Shown here: piece by piece, positions 34,889-43,500 of the stretch
Layout: every line of letters starts with the position of its first letter
Position numbering within the stretch: the first letter of the stretch is position 1
NCBI GenBank assembly: GCA_025358205.1
Contig: JANYKG010000010.1
Location: forward strand, 1 to 63,846
Source: Armatimonadota bacterium
GTDB lineage: Bacteria; Armatimonadota; UBA5829; DTJY01
Length of the DNA stretch: 63,846 nucleotides
Reading direction: 5' to 3'
The notes under the pieces: model-generated
The model's input: only the letters and a program-made list of their open reading frames with translations
Databases searched by the model: none
What the model was told of the DNA's origin: nothing
Made by a program: the position numbers and the translations under genes

Positions 34889-35773
34889 TTACATTTTGCG
34901 TCTGCGGCTGACCAGTCCGCCCAGCCCGATTAGACCGGCTCCCAGTGCGACCAGCGAGGTAGGCTCTGGAACTACCGGAAGCGGCGGGATAATAGGGTCT
35001 GATCCGCCTGCGGGCGCACTGCCACCACCGCTGCCGCCTGCCATTGCGACGACTGCGCCTGCGAGTCCAGCAGGTAGAAGCCAACCGCCGATGTGTGATC
35101 CGCCACCGGTTGACATCTGTGCTCCTGCTACGGCTGTGGTCGGCTCAATGGGTGTGCCGATTGGAGGTGTTCCGCCGGCAAGTGTCGTCGTTCCCGGGGT
35201 TGTTGGCGCTATTGTAGAAACGGGCGCGGGAGGCGGAACGGGATTGAGTGTCTCGGCCACGGTCTTTTGGGTTTCCGCGACAGGATTCGGCTTGGGCTGC
35301 GCTCCATTTTGCGGCTGAGCGTTGTTGTTGGCCTCAGTCAGAGGCTTGCTCTTAACCTGGTTGATTCCTGAAAGGTCAGATGTCAACGGATTGCCTGTCC
35401 CGTATTCAAGTATAGGTCGTCCGTTCTTATCTGCGAACACTTTGATGCCGGATTTGAGCGTCTTTGCCTCACTGACGATCCGACCGGAGTCATCCAGATG
35501 ATATACTTGAACCTCAATGGAATCACGCAGAGTGATCAGCGACAGTTCGTTCCGAAAGTGCGTGAGGACGTCACGGGGTTCCAGTACAAACACCCTGGCA
35601 TATCTCAGTGCGATAAGTCGGTTCGCTTCCATCTGATCCACTACTTGCTGCGGAGTTTCAGCGTAGTCCGTAAGAAACGCGGAACTCCCCGCGGGTCTGG
35701 CGAACGCGACTGCTGCTGTCAGCAAGCAGGTCAGCATGAACGCGAAGCTAAAAAGGATGGTGGTGCGCTTCAT
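34889..35773 (-). CDS. PEP-CTERM sorting-signal protein
   Basis: A 294-residue exported protein and the only PEP-CTERM substrate visible in the window. A signal peptide (MKRTTILFSFAFMLTCLLTA, ending AFA) is followed by an alpha/beta domain of about residues 30-140 (HFRNELSLITLRDSIEVQVY) that I do not recognise. A Pro/Thr/Gly-rich linker occupies about 145-265. The final 27 residues are a textbook PEP-CTERM signal: VPEP at 268-271, a hydrophobic helix and RRRKM at the end. Exosortase would cleave near PEP at the inner membrane and the protein would go to the surface. It is divergent from the exopolysaccharide operon that encodes exosortase. The ATG at 35773 lies behind GGAAAGGA. Confidence 0.88.
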   Translation of the reverse strand: MKRTTILFSFAFMLTCLLTAAVAFARPAGSSAFLTDYAETPQQVVDQMEANRLIALRYARVFVLEPRDVLTHFRNELSLITLRDSIEVQVYHLDDSGRIVSEAKTLKSGIKVFADKNGRPILEYGTGNPLTSDLSGINQVKSKPLTEANNNAQPQNGAQPKPNPVAETQKTVAETLNPVPPPAPVSTIAPTTPGTTTLAGGTPPIGTPIEPTTAVAGAQMSTGGGSHIGGWLLPAGLAGAVVAMAGGSGGGSAPAGGSDPIIPPLPVVPEPTSLVALGAGLIGLGGLVSRRRKM

Positions 35774-35943
35774 ATCTTGTATCCTTTCCGTTAATCCCAT
35801 ACGAACGGCGAGCAAACATGCCGTAAGCATGAGCATGCATAGCTTCCCGAAGTTACTAGTGCAAGAATCAGGCCATTCGCGTCACAAATTGGCTATCACA
35901 CGATATTTTATTTTTCGATGGGTCTCATCAGGCTTGATTGTGC

Positions 35944-35972
35944 TTGACAGCGATGATGCCCGATGTTAGTAT
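35944..35972 (+). promoter_or_regulatory. Promoter of the exopolysaccharide/exosortase operon
   Basis: A perfect TTGACA (35944-35949) is followed after 17 bases by TAGTAT (35967-35972). The predicted start near 35979 leaves a leader of about 340 bases before the first gene at 36321. It is the best match in the 547-base gap between the divergent genes. Confidence 0.65.
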
Positions 35973-35999
35973 GTGACGTATTTTGGCTCCTGGCGTATT

Positions 36000-36320
36000 G
36001 ACATTTGGAGCGTGTACATTTGTTGAAGGTATTGCGTGAAGCAATGGCGAACAAGGACATAGACATTCAGTCAGAAACCATCCGCTAAACGGCGGCTCGT
36101 TGGTAGAAGGAACCGTGGTCGGCAGTTGTCCGTATGAACTAGTGTCCTGAGTTATTCAAAAAGGGAGCCTCTTTTCTCAAGTCGGAGCGTTTAGGCGCCA
36201 TAATAGAAGAAGGAAGCTACCGACCGTGTACGCCTACAGTTGTGGTCGGACGCGGTTCAGCCGTAGTTTGATGGGACGAAGTACGGCTGCGTTCTTATAC
36301 AGCAGGGAGAATCTGAAGAC
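36000..36320 (+). promoter_or_regulatory. Long, possibly structured 5' leader of the exopolysaccharide operon
   Basis: No convincing gene is present here. The last 110 bases hold two adjacent hairpins. In the first, CCGACC (36220-36225) pairs with GGTCGG (36244-36249), with an inner TGTA/TACA stem around CGCC. In the second, CAGCCGTA (36258-36265) pairs with TACGGCTG (36282-36289). They end shortly before the AGGGAG ribosome site. A weaker AAAAAGG/CCTCTTTT element lies near 36158-36175 and could act as an attenuator. I cannot match it to a known riboswitch by eye. Confidence 0.45.
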
Positions 36321-37301
36321 ATGAAGCGCGCGCAAACAGCTATTCTCGTCGTTGCCCTGGCTCTTGTTTTGTCCCTTACAGGGATATCCGCACAAGAGCA
36401 GACACCTACACCACCGCCTCAGCCCGCATCGTCCGTGTTGACGACTGCTGCGGCTCCAGCAACTTTGGATGCATCCGAGAATTACCAGATTCAGTCAGAA
36501 GATGTGCTGAGGATATCGGTAATCGGAGAGCCAGAGTTGACCACAGAGCAGGCTGTTGACCCAAAAGGGTATGTGAACATACCGCTGATGGGTGTTCTAC
36601 ATGTTCAGGGGCTTACCAGGCAAGAGTTGATTGACCAGATTTCCTTGAGTTTGAGCAAGTACCTTGTTGAGCCAAAAATTCAGGTATCACTCACTCAGTT
36701 CAGACGCCCGAAGGTTTATGTGCTGGGCATGGTGTATAGGCCGGGCGTGGTTGAGTTTCGTCAAGGCGACACTGTGATGGAGGCTATTGCGCAGAGCGGC
36801 AGCTTTCAACAAGAGGCTTTCCTTGAGGGCGCCACTCTCACGCATAAGGGATCAGACAACCAGATTGCTCTGAATCTCTACAAGCTTTTCATCCAGAATG
36901 ATCTCTCTCAGAACCTGGCGCTGCAGGACGGGGATACCATATATGTCCCAGAGAACGTGACAAACAAGTTCTTCGTGCTTGGTGAGGTCATGAGGCCCGG
37001 GAAGTTCACACTGAAGGACAAGATGTCAATAATAGATGCCATATCTGCGGCCAGCGGCGTTACGCCGCGGGCCAATCAGAATACAGCATATATTATACGA
37101 GGAGATCCCAAAAAACCGGAGAGAATCAAAGTAGACATTGGGAAGTTCCTGAAGACCGCCGATATGTCGCAAAACGTCTTGTTGATGGCGGGTGATGTGG
37201 TATACATACCGGAGACTAACAAGCCTGATTGGAGCAAGATATCAGGTGTACTGTCTGCTATTGTGAATACGAGCTATCTGGCGCGTATCTGGGGTTTCTA
37301 G
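36321..37301 (+). CDS. Polysaccharide export protein (Wza-like, SLBB domains)
   Basis: A 326-residue secreted protein of the outer-membrane polysaccharide exporter family. A signal peptide (about 1-25, ending ISA) and a Pro/Thr-rich linker precede the Poly_export domain at about 52-130 (YQIQSEDVLRISVIGEPELT, DPKGYVNIPLMG). Two SLBB domains follow, with KVYVLGMVYRPGVVEFRQGD near 135 and KFFVLGEVMRPGKFTLKDKM near 215. It should form the periplasmic and outer-membrane channel for the exopolysaccharide. There is no lipobox, unlike E. coli Wza. It is the first gene of the operon, 21 bases before the copolymerase gene. Confidence 0.9.
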   Translation: MKRAQTAILVVALALVLSLTGISAQEQTPTPPPQPASSVLTTAAAPATLDASENYQIQSEDVLRISVIGEPELTTEQAVDPKGYVNIPLMGVLHVQGLTRQELIDQISLSLSKYLVEPKIQVSLTQFRRPKVYVLGMVYRPGVVEFRQGDTVMEAIAQSGSFQQEAFLEGATLTHKGSDNQIALNLYKLFIQNDLSQNLALQDGDTIYVPENVTNKFFVLGEVMRPGKFTLKDKMSIIDAISAASGVTPRANQNTAYIIRGDPKKPERIKVDIGKFLKTADMSQNVLLMAGDVVYIPETNKPDWSKISGVLSAIVNTSYLARIWGF

Positions 37302-37322
37302 GTTCAGGAGGAAGGCACCGAG

Positions 37323-39467
37323 ATGGAACTTTGGCAATTTTACAGGATACTACGTAGACGAAAATGGCTGATCATCATAGGCACCATCATATGCGTCGCC
37401 ATCGTCGGCATTATCAATGGTACCAGGGTGAAGAAGTATGAGGCCTCTACTACCATCATGGAGAAACTTTCCAATGATGACAAGGTCAACATCTACAATC
37501 CCGCTTATGCGTTCCAGACCGATCCTCGTGTACGCCTAGCAAACCTGGCGCAGTTGGTTAGCAGCGATACTGTTAAGCGACGATCGGAGTCTACACTCAG
37601 CCAGCTTTCCCTTGCGACTGATCCTGCTGCCATTGATGGCATTCTTCAAGACATGGATGTCAGCCCCAAGCTGGATACAACGATGCTCCAGATCAGGGTT
37701 GTATCAGAAAACCAGTTGCTAGCTAAGACAGTCGCGGATGTGGTGTCGAAGGAGTTCATTGCATACTACAATGAGTTGAACTACGGTGGCGCGGCGAAGG
37801 CAAAGCAGTTCATTGAGGGAGAGCTTCCGAAGGCCGCGAAGCGCTTGAAGCAGATACGCTTGGAATTGCGGTCGTTCAAGCAAGCGAACGGCGTAGTTAT
37901 GCTTGATCAGCAGACGAATATGCTGCTGCAGGAGATGACACAGAATAACATAGCTCTGGCTCAGTATCAGGTGCAGATGAATCAGGCTGGTGCGCGTATG
38001 CAAGGGCTTGAACAGAAGTTGAAGGACTTCCCAGAGACTAGAATGGTTTCCAAGGTGATATCTGCCAACCCCAATTGGCAAAGTCTGCAAGCAGAGCTTG
38101 GGAAACAACAGATGGAATTGCAGAAGATGCTCCGCGGCCGTACAGAGGAGCACCCGGAAGTAAAGGCTCTGCGCCGCCAGGTAGAGGAGACTCAGCGTCA
38201 GCTCAAGGACACGGCTACAACCATCTTTAACAGCGAGAGTCAGGCCAGCAACCCGATTCGCGACACTGTAACTCAGCAGTATGTGCAGGCTCTGGTGGAC
38301 TATGCAGCCGGACGCGCGGCTGTGGCATCTTCAAGCGCAACCGTTAATCAGATACAACCCAAATTGGATACGCTGCCAGAGAAAGAGATGCGTTTGGCGC
38401 AGTTGACGCTGGACGAAGAGAGCGCCAAAAATACCTATCAGCTTCTTCAGCAGAAGCTGGATGAGGCAGCTATCAAAGAGAAAGAAGCGGAGAACTCCAA
38501 CACTATTCAGGTGGTTGATCCTGCCACGTCGAAAGAGGCGGACTCCAGGGCTGGCTTGAAGCTGATTCTGGCCATTCTTCTTGCCCCGATTTTCTGTTCG
38601 GGTGTAGCGTTTCTCTTGAATTATCTCGACAACAGTGTGAAGACACCGAATGAAGTCGAGCGTTTGTTGGAACTCCCTGTTTTCGCGGTGGTGCCACTCG
38701 CAGGTTCTCACATTCTGTTGGATAAAAAGAGTCTTCCCGCAGTAGACAGTTCCTACCAAATGCTCTCAACAAACCTTTGGTTTGGCAACAGCGAGATGAT
38801 TGGCCACACGGTACTGTTTGCCAGTGCTGAACCGGATTGTGGTCGGTCGGTTACCGCAGCCAACCTAGCCATAACGCTGGCGAAGGACGGCGCAAGGGTG
38901 ATTATTGTGGATAGTGATATGAGGCAGCCGTCTCAGCATACTATCTTCAAGGTAGACAATTCGGCAGGCCTCAGCAACGTCCTGGCGGGGCAATTGCCAC
39001 TAAAGGACGCATTGAAGCCAACCACACAGACCGATCTACTTTTGCTGCCTTCAGGTCCGCTACCAACAAATCCGGTCAGGCTGCTCCGATCACCTGAGAT
39101 GCAAAAGTTCGTATCTGAAATTAACGAGCTGGCCGACTATGTTGTTTTCGACAGTCCGGCTGGTATCACTTTTGCCGATGCCACTTTGCTGGCTGCGCTT
39201 GTTAAGAATGTGGTCATTGTCTACGCGGCTGGTACAGTACCCAGAGGGGCTGATGCCGAATTCCGCACCAGGTTGGAGCAGGTGGATGCAAATGTCCTTG
39301 GCGTGGTGCTGAACATGGTGAGTCCGGAGGACAGCCATGGATTCCACCACTTCAGAGTTGGCTACGAAGAACTGATGAAGGATAGCAAGGGTTCCATTGC
39401 AACTGCTGATAGAATGCTTCATGGCATTAATGATGATCAGGCCGAGAAGACCAAGAAGGACTCATAG
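37323..39467 (+). CDS. Polysaccharide copolymerase fused to BY-kinase-like domain (altered Walker A)
   Basis: A 714-residue Wzc/GumC-type protein. A Wzz domain with a first membrane helix (about 15-35) is followed by a long periplasmic coiled coil (about 170-400) and a second helix (LKLILAILLAPIFCSGVAFL, about 413-432). The cytoplasmic CpsD-like ATPase domain follows. Walker A reads EPDCGRSVT at 503-511, with Arg508 where the family has the catalytic lysine. Walker A' (VDSDMR, Asp530/Asp532) and Walker B (VVFDSPAG, Asp610) are kept. The C-terminal tail has no tyrosine cluster, so tyrosine autokinase activity is doubtful. It should still control chain length and export together with the upstream Wza-like protein. 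Confidence 0.9.
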   Translation: MELWQFYRILRRRKWLIIIGTIICVAIVGIINGTRVKKYEASTTIMEKLSNDDKVNIYNPAYAFQTDPRVRLANLAQLVSSDTVKRRSESTLSQLSLATDPAAIDGILQDMDVSPKLDTTMLQIRVVSENQLLAKTVADVVSKEFIAYYNELNYGGAAKAKQFIEGELPKAAKRLKQIRLELRSFKQANGVVMLDQQTNMLLQEMTQNNIALAQYQVQMNQAGARMQGLEQKLKDFPETRMVSKVISANPNWQSLQAELGKQQMELQKMLRGRTEEHPEVKALRRQVEETQRQLKDTATTIFNSESQASNPIRDTVTQQYVQALVDYAAGRAAVASSSATVNQIQPKLDTLPEKEMRLAQLTLDEESAKNTYQLLQQKLDEAAIKEKEAENSNTIQVVDPATSKEADSRAGLKLILAILLAPIFCSGVAFLLNYLDNSVKTPNEVERLLELPVFAVVPLAGSHILLDKKSLPAVDSSYQMLSTNLWFGNSEMIGHTVLFASAEPDCGRSVTAANLAITLAKDGARVIIVDSDMRQPSQHTIFKVDNSAGLSNVLAGQLPLKDALKPTTQTDLLLLPSGPLPTNPVRLLRSPEMQKFVSEINELADYVVFDSPAGITFADATLLAALVKNVVIVYAAGTVPRGADAEFRTRLEQVDANVLGVVLNMVSPEDSHGFHHFRVGYEELMKDSKGSIATADRMLHGINDDQAEKTKKDS

Positions 39468-39479
39468 GCAATTTGCAGT

Positions 39480-40187
39480 ATGTTCGCTAGTCTTGATGCG
39501 CCACAACCGTCCTTTGAGCAGAATGAGGCAGATGTCGTGGATGGGGGCGGAAAACGCGTCTATCCGGTAGAACCTCATCTTACGTCAGCGCAACTGTTGC
39601 TTAAGAGGTCATTTGATATTCTAGTTTGTCTCGTGTTGTTTCCACTCGCTTTCGTGCTGGGACTGCTGATTGCGTTGGCAATCAAACTGGATTCAGCCGG
39701 TCCGATACTGTACAAACAGGGGCGTATTGGGAAGCACGGCAAGCCCTTCACCATGTACAAGTTTCGCTCTATGCGGAAAGACGCTGAAGAACTCCGCAAG
39801 ACACTGTCGGAGATGAATGAGGCGGCTGGACCGATCTTCAAGATCAAAAACGATCCCCGGATCACACGGGTCGGCGCCATTCTGCGGAAGACGAGCATGG
39901 ATGAGCTGCCGCAGATTCTGAACGTGTTGAAAGGCAATATGAGTCTTGTTGGGCCGCGTCCGCCGTTACCGGATGAGGTTGAGCAGTACAATGATTACCA
40001 GTTCGGCAGGCTGGCCGTGACTCCCGGTATTACATGCATCTGGCAGGTTGAAGGACGAAGCAACATAGGCTTCGACAAGTGGGTCGAACTGGACCTCGAG
40101 TACATACGCAGACAGTCGTTCTGGCTGGATCTGGTATTGCTACTGAGGACGGTTCGGGCGGTTATCAAGGGAACCGGAGCCTGCTGA
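39480..40187 (+). CDS. Undecaprenyl-phosphate sugar-1-phosphate transferase (priming enzyme)
   Basis: A 235-residue bacterial sugar transferase (PF02397). A single membrane segment (FDILVCLVLFPLAFVLGLLI, about 42-61) is followed by the catalytic domain with GPILYKQGRIGKHGKPFTMY, KFRSMRKDAE, KTSMDELPQILNVLKGNMSL and VGPRPPLPDE. It transfers a sugar-1-phosphate to undecaprenyl phosphate and so starts assembly of the repeat unit. It lacks the multi-span N-terminal part of WbaP/WcaJ proteins and is nearer the short PglC-like form. The sugar cannot be told. It begins 12 bases after the copolymerase gene. Confidence 0.92.
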   Translation: MFASLDAPQPSFEQNEADVVDGGGKRVYPVEPHLTSAQLLLKRSFDILVCLVLFPLAFVLGLLIALAIKLDSAGPILYKQGRIGKHGKPFTMYKFRSMRKDAEELRKTLSEMNEAAGPIFKIKNDPRITRVGAILRKTSMDELPQILNVLKGNMSLVGPRPPLPDEVEQYNDYQFGRLAVTPGITCIWQVEGRSNIGFDKWVELDLEYIRRQSFWLDLVLLLRTVRAVIKGTGAC

Positions 40188-40248
40188 GTAAACCCCCCGC
40201 ATCATTCATGAAGAATGTGAATAATGCAGGCCAAGGAACGCAAGAGAC

Positions 40249-41163
40249 ATGCAGACTATAGCAAAAACAACTGACCAAGGTGATGCCGGAAACGGTGGTA
40301 CGGTGCGGTATTTGCGGGATCTGCGTCCGGCGGAGATCGTGTCCATGCTGGTCGCGTTTGGGGTCATGCTGTGGGTGTATACACCGGTCTTCGTGAGTTG
40401 GTGGGGGCAGTGGATGAAGAAGGACAGTGAGTATTCGCATGCTCCGCTGATCCCATTCATCTCTATCTTCTTAATCTGGCTGCTTTGGAAACAGCTACTT
40501 GATGCCCCGGTGAAACCTTCCGCGTCGGGATGGTTTTTCATAGTGCCGAGCCTTGTGGTGATGTTGGTCATGTCATGGGCAGGCGCGACCAATCCGCAAG
40601 GGCTTTTCTTCCCTGTGCTGATCTGGGGCATGGTGATTGTTATGCTTGGAAGAGCGGTGGCAAAAATTATTAGCTTTCCAATCGCGTACCTCTATTTTAT
40701 GTGTACTGTGCCTGGGGATATTCTAACCAAGATAACGTTTCCGATAAGGATGATCTCCACAGTGGGCGCTACCACTATTCTGAATCTTTTCGGATATCAG
40801 GCTGACAGAATAGGCACGGAGATATCACTTCCAAATATAGTGGTGAACGTAGCGTCGGCATGCAGTGGGTTCAAGACACTGATAGCGATGTTAGCCTTAG
40901 CGGTATTGTTCGCATACTTGATAGAGGCTCCTTTGTGGCGCAGAGGGCTACTAGTGGCCATCATGATGCCTATGACAATAGTGCTTAACTCATTGCGGAT
41001 CACGGCGGTGGCTTTGGTAGGCAACTACTGGGGTGCGGAAGCAATGATGTATTTCCATGACTATTTCTCCGGTCTGTTGATGATCGCTGCGTCTATACTT
41101 ATCCTCTTTCTCTTGGCGAGGCTCTTCAAATGTCTAAGATTCAACTCAACGCTGTTGCCGTAA
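40249..41163 (+). CDS. Exosortase
   Basis: A 304-residue multi-span membrane protein of the exosortase family, the predicted transpeptidase for PEP-CTERM proteins. The N-terminal region has the typical WGQWMKKDSEYSHAPLIPFI. The proposed catalytic residues are all present: Cys205 in ASACSGFKTL, Arg250 in LNSLRITAVALV and His270 in MYFHDYFSGLL. About eight hydrophobic segments can be counted. Its position after the priming transferase matches the known exosortase-exopolysaccharide neighbourhood. EpsI is encoded separately and overlaps its 3' end by 34 bases. The presumed substrate is the PEP-CTERM protein at 34889-35773 and others outside the window. Confidence 0.93.
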   Translation: MQTIAKTTDQGDAGNGGTVRYLRDLRPAEIVSMLVAFGVMLWVYTPVFVSWWGQWMKKDSEYSHAPLIPFISIFLIWLLWKQLLDAPVKPSASGWFFIVPSLVVMLVMSWAGATNPQGLFFPVLIWGMVIVMLGRAVAKIISFPIAYLYFMCTVPGDILTKITFPIRMISTVGATTILNLFGYQADRIGTEISLPNIVVNVASACSGFKTLIAMLALAVLFAYLIEAPLWRRGLLVAIMMPMTIVLNSLRITAVALVGNYWGAEAMMYFHDYFSGLLMIAASILILFLLARLFKCLRFNSTLLP

Positions 41164-41783
41164 CACTGCTGTTGCTGGCAGTCTTAATAGGCAACAGGTC
41201 ACGTGAAATTACCTTAACGCCAGTTCCGCAGAGCCACTTCGAGAATATCCCCCTGAAATTTGGCGAGTGGATTGGTCGTGATAGTCAGTTTGATGAGAGC
41301 ACTCGTCAGCAGCTTCCCTCGGCGAGTCTGCTGTACCGTTTTTATGAGCGAAAGACTGATATAGTTCCATCAGGCATGGCCATTGTATATGCAACCGATC
41401 TGGGTGATTTTCACCAGCCGGAGGTCTGTCTCGAAGGGCAAGGCCTGAAGACCGTATCAAAAGGCATTGCCCGGATAAAGGATGGTAAGGGTGGTACGTT
41501 CGATGCGGTCACACTTGTCACCGAGGCGGATTACCAGCGCCGCGTGTTCCTCTTCTGGTTTTACTCGAACGGTGAGGCGTCCACGTCGCTAGGGTCATAC
41601 AAAATTCGCATTCTGAAAGACAGGCTGATGGGCAAGGTTGTGCGCAGGTCCGCCATGATCCGCCTGGATACACCTGTGCTGGACGGGGAAGAAGAGGCGA
41701 TTGGTCGCCTCGTGCAGCTTGCCAACGATTCTGTACCCTATCTAAGGGCGCAGTTCGATGAGGAAGCGGTGGTGACGAAGTAG
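41130..41783 (+). CDS. epsI: EpsI family exosortase-associated protein (DUF3485)
   Basis: A 217-residue EpsI-type protein. An N-terminal hydrophobic anchor (VAVTLLLLAVLIGN) is followed by a periplasmic domain with FGEWIGRDSQ and the signature FHQPEVCLEGQG, whose cysteine is residue 100. In many exosortases EpsI is fused to the C terminus; here it is a separate gene that overlaps the exosortase gene by 34 bases in another frame. Its role is unproven, but it always travels with exosortase and is thought to act with it at the inner membrane. The next gene starts directly at the stop codon. Confidence 0.9.
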   Translation: MSKIQLNAVAVTLLLLAVLIGNRSREITLTPVPQSHFENIPLKFGEWIGRDSQFDESTRQQLPSASLLYRFYERKTDIVPSGMAIVYATDLGDFHQPEVCLEGQGLKTVSKGIARIKDGKGGTFDAVTLVTEADYQRRVFLFWFYSNGEASTSLGSYKIRILKDRLMGKVVRRSAMIRLDTPVLDGEEEAIGRLVQLANDSVPYLRAQFDEEAVVTK

Positions 41784-42455
41784 ATGCAGACCCCTGCACA
41801 GGTGAAGCTGGTTGATACCGTGGCGAAACACGTGCTTGAGTCTGTCAAGGGCAAGGCTCGGTTGCTGAACATGGGAGCCGGTAGAAGCACGGTACTGGAG
41901 AGTCTCATAGCGAAGTATGGCTGCGATTTTACCAGCGACCGACTGGACGTGGATGACTGTTCTGCCGATCATCCCAATGTCGGCGAGTGCTTTGTCTGTT
42001 CAGCAGAACATATGAAGCCGCTAAAATCCGATGTCTACGATCTTATCTATTCCAACTATGTACTGGAACACATCGAGAATCTGGATGCAGCCGCCCAAGA
42101 GATTCATCGTATTCTCAAGCCCGGTGGACTTTGTGTTTGCAGCATTCCGAATCCCAAAGCGCCGGAATTTGCCATAGCCCGTCACACGCCGCTCTGGTTT
42201 CACAGGTTGATACGCGGGGGCAGCGGATGGCACACTCACTATGCATACACTAGTGTGAAGGCTTTGGGCGAAAGGTTCTCACGCGCGGGTATGGAGCCGG
42301 TCGAAATATCCTTCTACCCATGCGTGGAGCAGTACTTCGAGCGTTTCATCCTGCTGCGATGGCTGGGCGCGCTCTATGATTGCCTGGTCCGCATCTTTCA
42401 TATCAAGGGGATGATGGGCAACATCTGTTTAGTGACGAAGAAATCCGCAACATAG
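41784..42455 (+). CDS. Class I SAM-dependent methyltransferase (Methyltransf_11 type)
   Basis: A 223-residue methyltransferase. Motif I is weak, ARLLNMGAGRSTVLESL near residue 30. The post-I acidic segment SDRLDVDDC follows, then LIYSNYVLEHIENLDAAAQE and RILKPGGLCVCSIPNPK near 90-120, typical of Methyltransf_11. The likely substrate is a sugar or lipid-linked intermediate of the exopolysaccharide, based only on position. Its ATG directly follows the epsI stop, so expression is coupled. Confidence 0.8.
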   Translation: MQTPAQVKLVDTVAKHVLESVKGKARLLNMGAGRSTVLESLIAKYGCDFTSDRLDVDDCSADHPNVGECFVCSAEHMKPLKSDVYDLIYSNYVLEHIENLDAAAQEIHRILKPGGLCVCSIPNPKAPEFAIARHTPLWFHRLIRGGSGWHTHYAYTSVKALGERFSRAGMEPVEISFYPCVEQYFERFILLRWLGALYDCLVRIFHIKGMMGNICLVTKKSAT

Positions 42456-42521
42456 CGGGGAAGTACACCACCAACCAAACGTACGAACACATATATGGAT
42501 GTCTGCATACTGGAGATATAA

Positions 42522-43466
42522 ATGGAAGGAATCCTTGTAGCTACATACCGATGCAACGCTCGATGCCACATGTGCAACACCTGGCAGTTTCCTACCACTC
42601 CTGAGCAGGAGATGGATCCCAAATACTACGAGAAATTTCCCCAACTCGATTTCCTGAACATTACCGGAGGCGAGCCGTTCCTTCGCGAGGAGTTAGAAGA
42701 CATCGTTCGCATCGTGAAGCCCAAGGCAAAGCGCATCTGCATCAGCACCAATGGGTACTACACAGACCGAGTGGTGGCCCTTGCCAAGAAGTTCAACGGA
42801 GAACTGGGCTTTCGCATCAGTCTGGAGGGTCTGCCTGCCGCGAACGACGAACTGCGCGGACTGAAGGACGGCTTCGATCACGGGCTCCGCACGCTGCTGC
42901 AGCTCAAGCGCATGGGTCTGAATGACATTGGCTTCGGCATTACAATATCGGATAGAAACTCAGCCGATGTGCTGGAACTATACGAGTTAGCGAAGCATCT
43001 GGAAGTGGAGTTCGCCACAGCCGTGGTGCATAATGCCTACTATTTTCACAAGATGGACAACGAGATCACCAAGAAGGATGAGGTCTCGGAGAACGTGCGA
43101 ACTCTTATCCGCGAGCTATTCAAGAGCAAACGGCCCAAGGAGTGGTTCCGAGCGTATTTCAACTACGGCATCATCAACTACGTGAATGGCGGCAAACGGC
43201 TGCTGCCGTGCAAGATGGGTGAAAACATGTTCCTCTGCGAGCCGTGGGGCGACATCAAAGCCTGCAACGTGCTGGACGAGAGCATGGGGAATATCAAGGA
43301 AACAGATTTCAAGACCATTTGGAACAGCGAGCAGGCCAAGGAAGTGCGAAAACATGCGCGCTGCTGCGGACACGAGTGCTGGATGATCGGTAGTGTGGCC
43401 CCAGAGATCAAGAAGCGCAAGCTCGAAATCGGTAAGTGGATACTGAAGAACAAGGCGAACTACTAA
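42522..43466 (+). CDS. Radical SAM/SPASM-domain enzyme
   Basis: A 314-residue radical SAM protein. The [4Fe-4S]-SAM motif is CNARCHMC, at residues 11-18, and NITGGEPFLREELEDIVRI follows as the GGE motif. A SPASM-like C-terminal region holds further cysteines: LPCKMGENMFLCEPWGD, KACNV and CCGHECWMIG, enough for at least one auxiliary cluster. Such enzymes modify peptides or sugars, or activate other proteins. Here it may act on a sugar of the exopolysaccharide or on a surface protein, but the substrate is unknown. A 66-base gap precedes it; the following flippase gene is also on the plus strand. Confidence 0.88.
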   Translation: MEGILVATYRCNARCHMCNTWQFPTTPEQEMDPKYYEKFPQLDFLNITGGEPFLREELEDIVRIVKPKAKRICISTNGYYTDRVVALAKKFNGELGFRISLEGLPAANDELRGLKDGFDHGLRTLLQLKRMGLNDIGFGITISDRNSADVLELYELAKHLEVEFATAVVHNAYYFHKMDNEITKKDEVSENVRTLIRELFKSKRPKEWFRAYFNYGIINYVNGGKRLLPCKMGENMFLCEPWGDIKACNVLDESMGNIKETDFKTIWNSEQAKEVRKHARCCGHECWMIGSVAPEIKKRKLEIGKWILKNKANY

Positions 43467-43500
43467 AGGTGGATTCGGCAGTGTTCGCCTCGGAGAGTGA

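Noticed and set aside
36000-36320. c-di-GMP-I riboswitch
   Set aside because: A GGGACGAAG string and nearby stems are reminiscent, but the conserved core order is not matched by eye, so I call only a structured leader.
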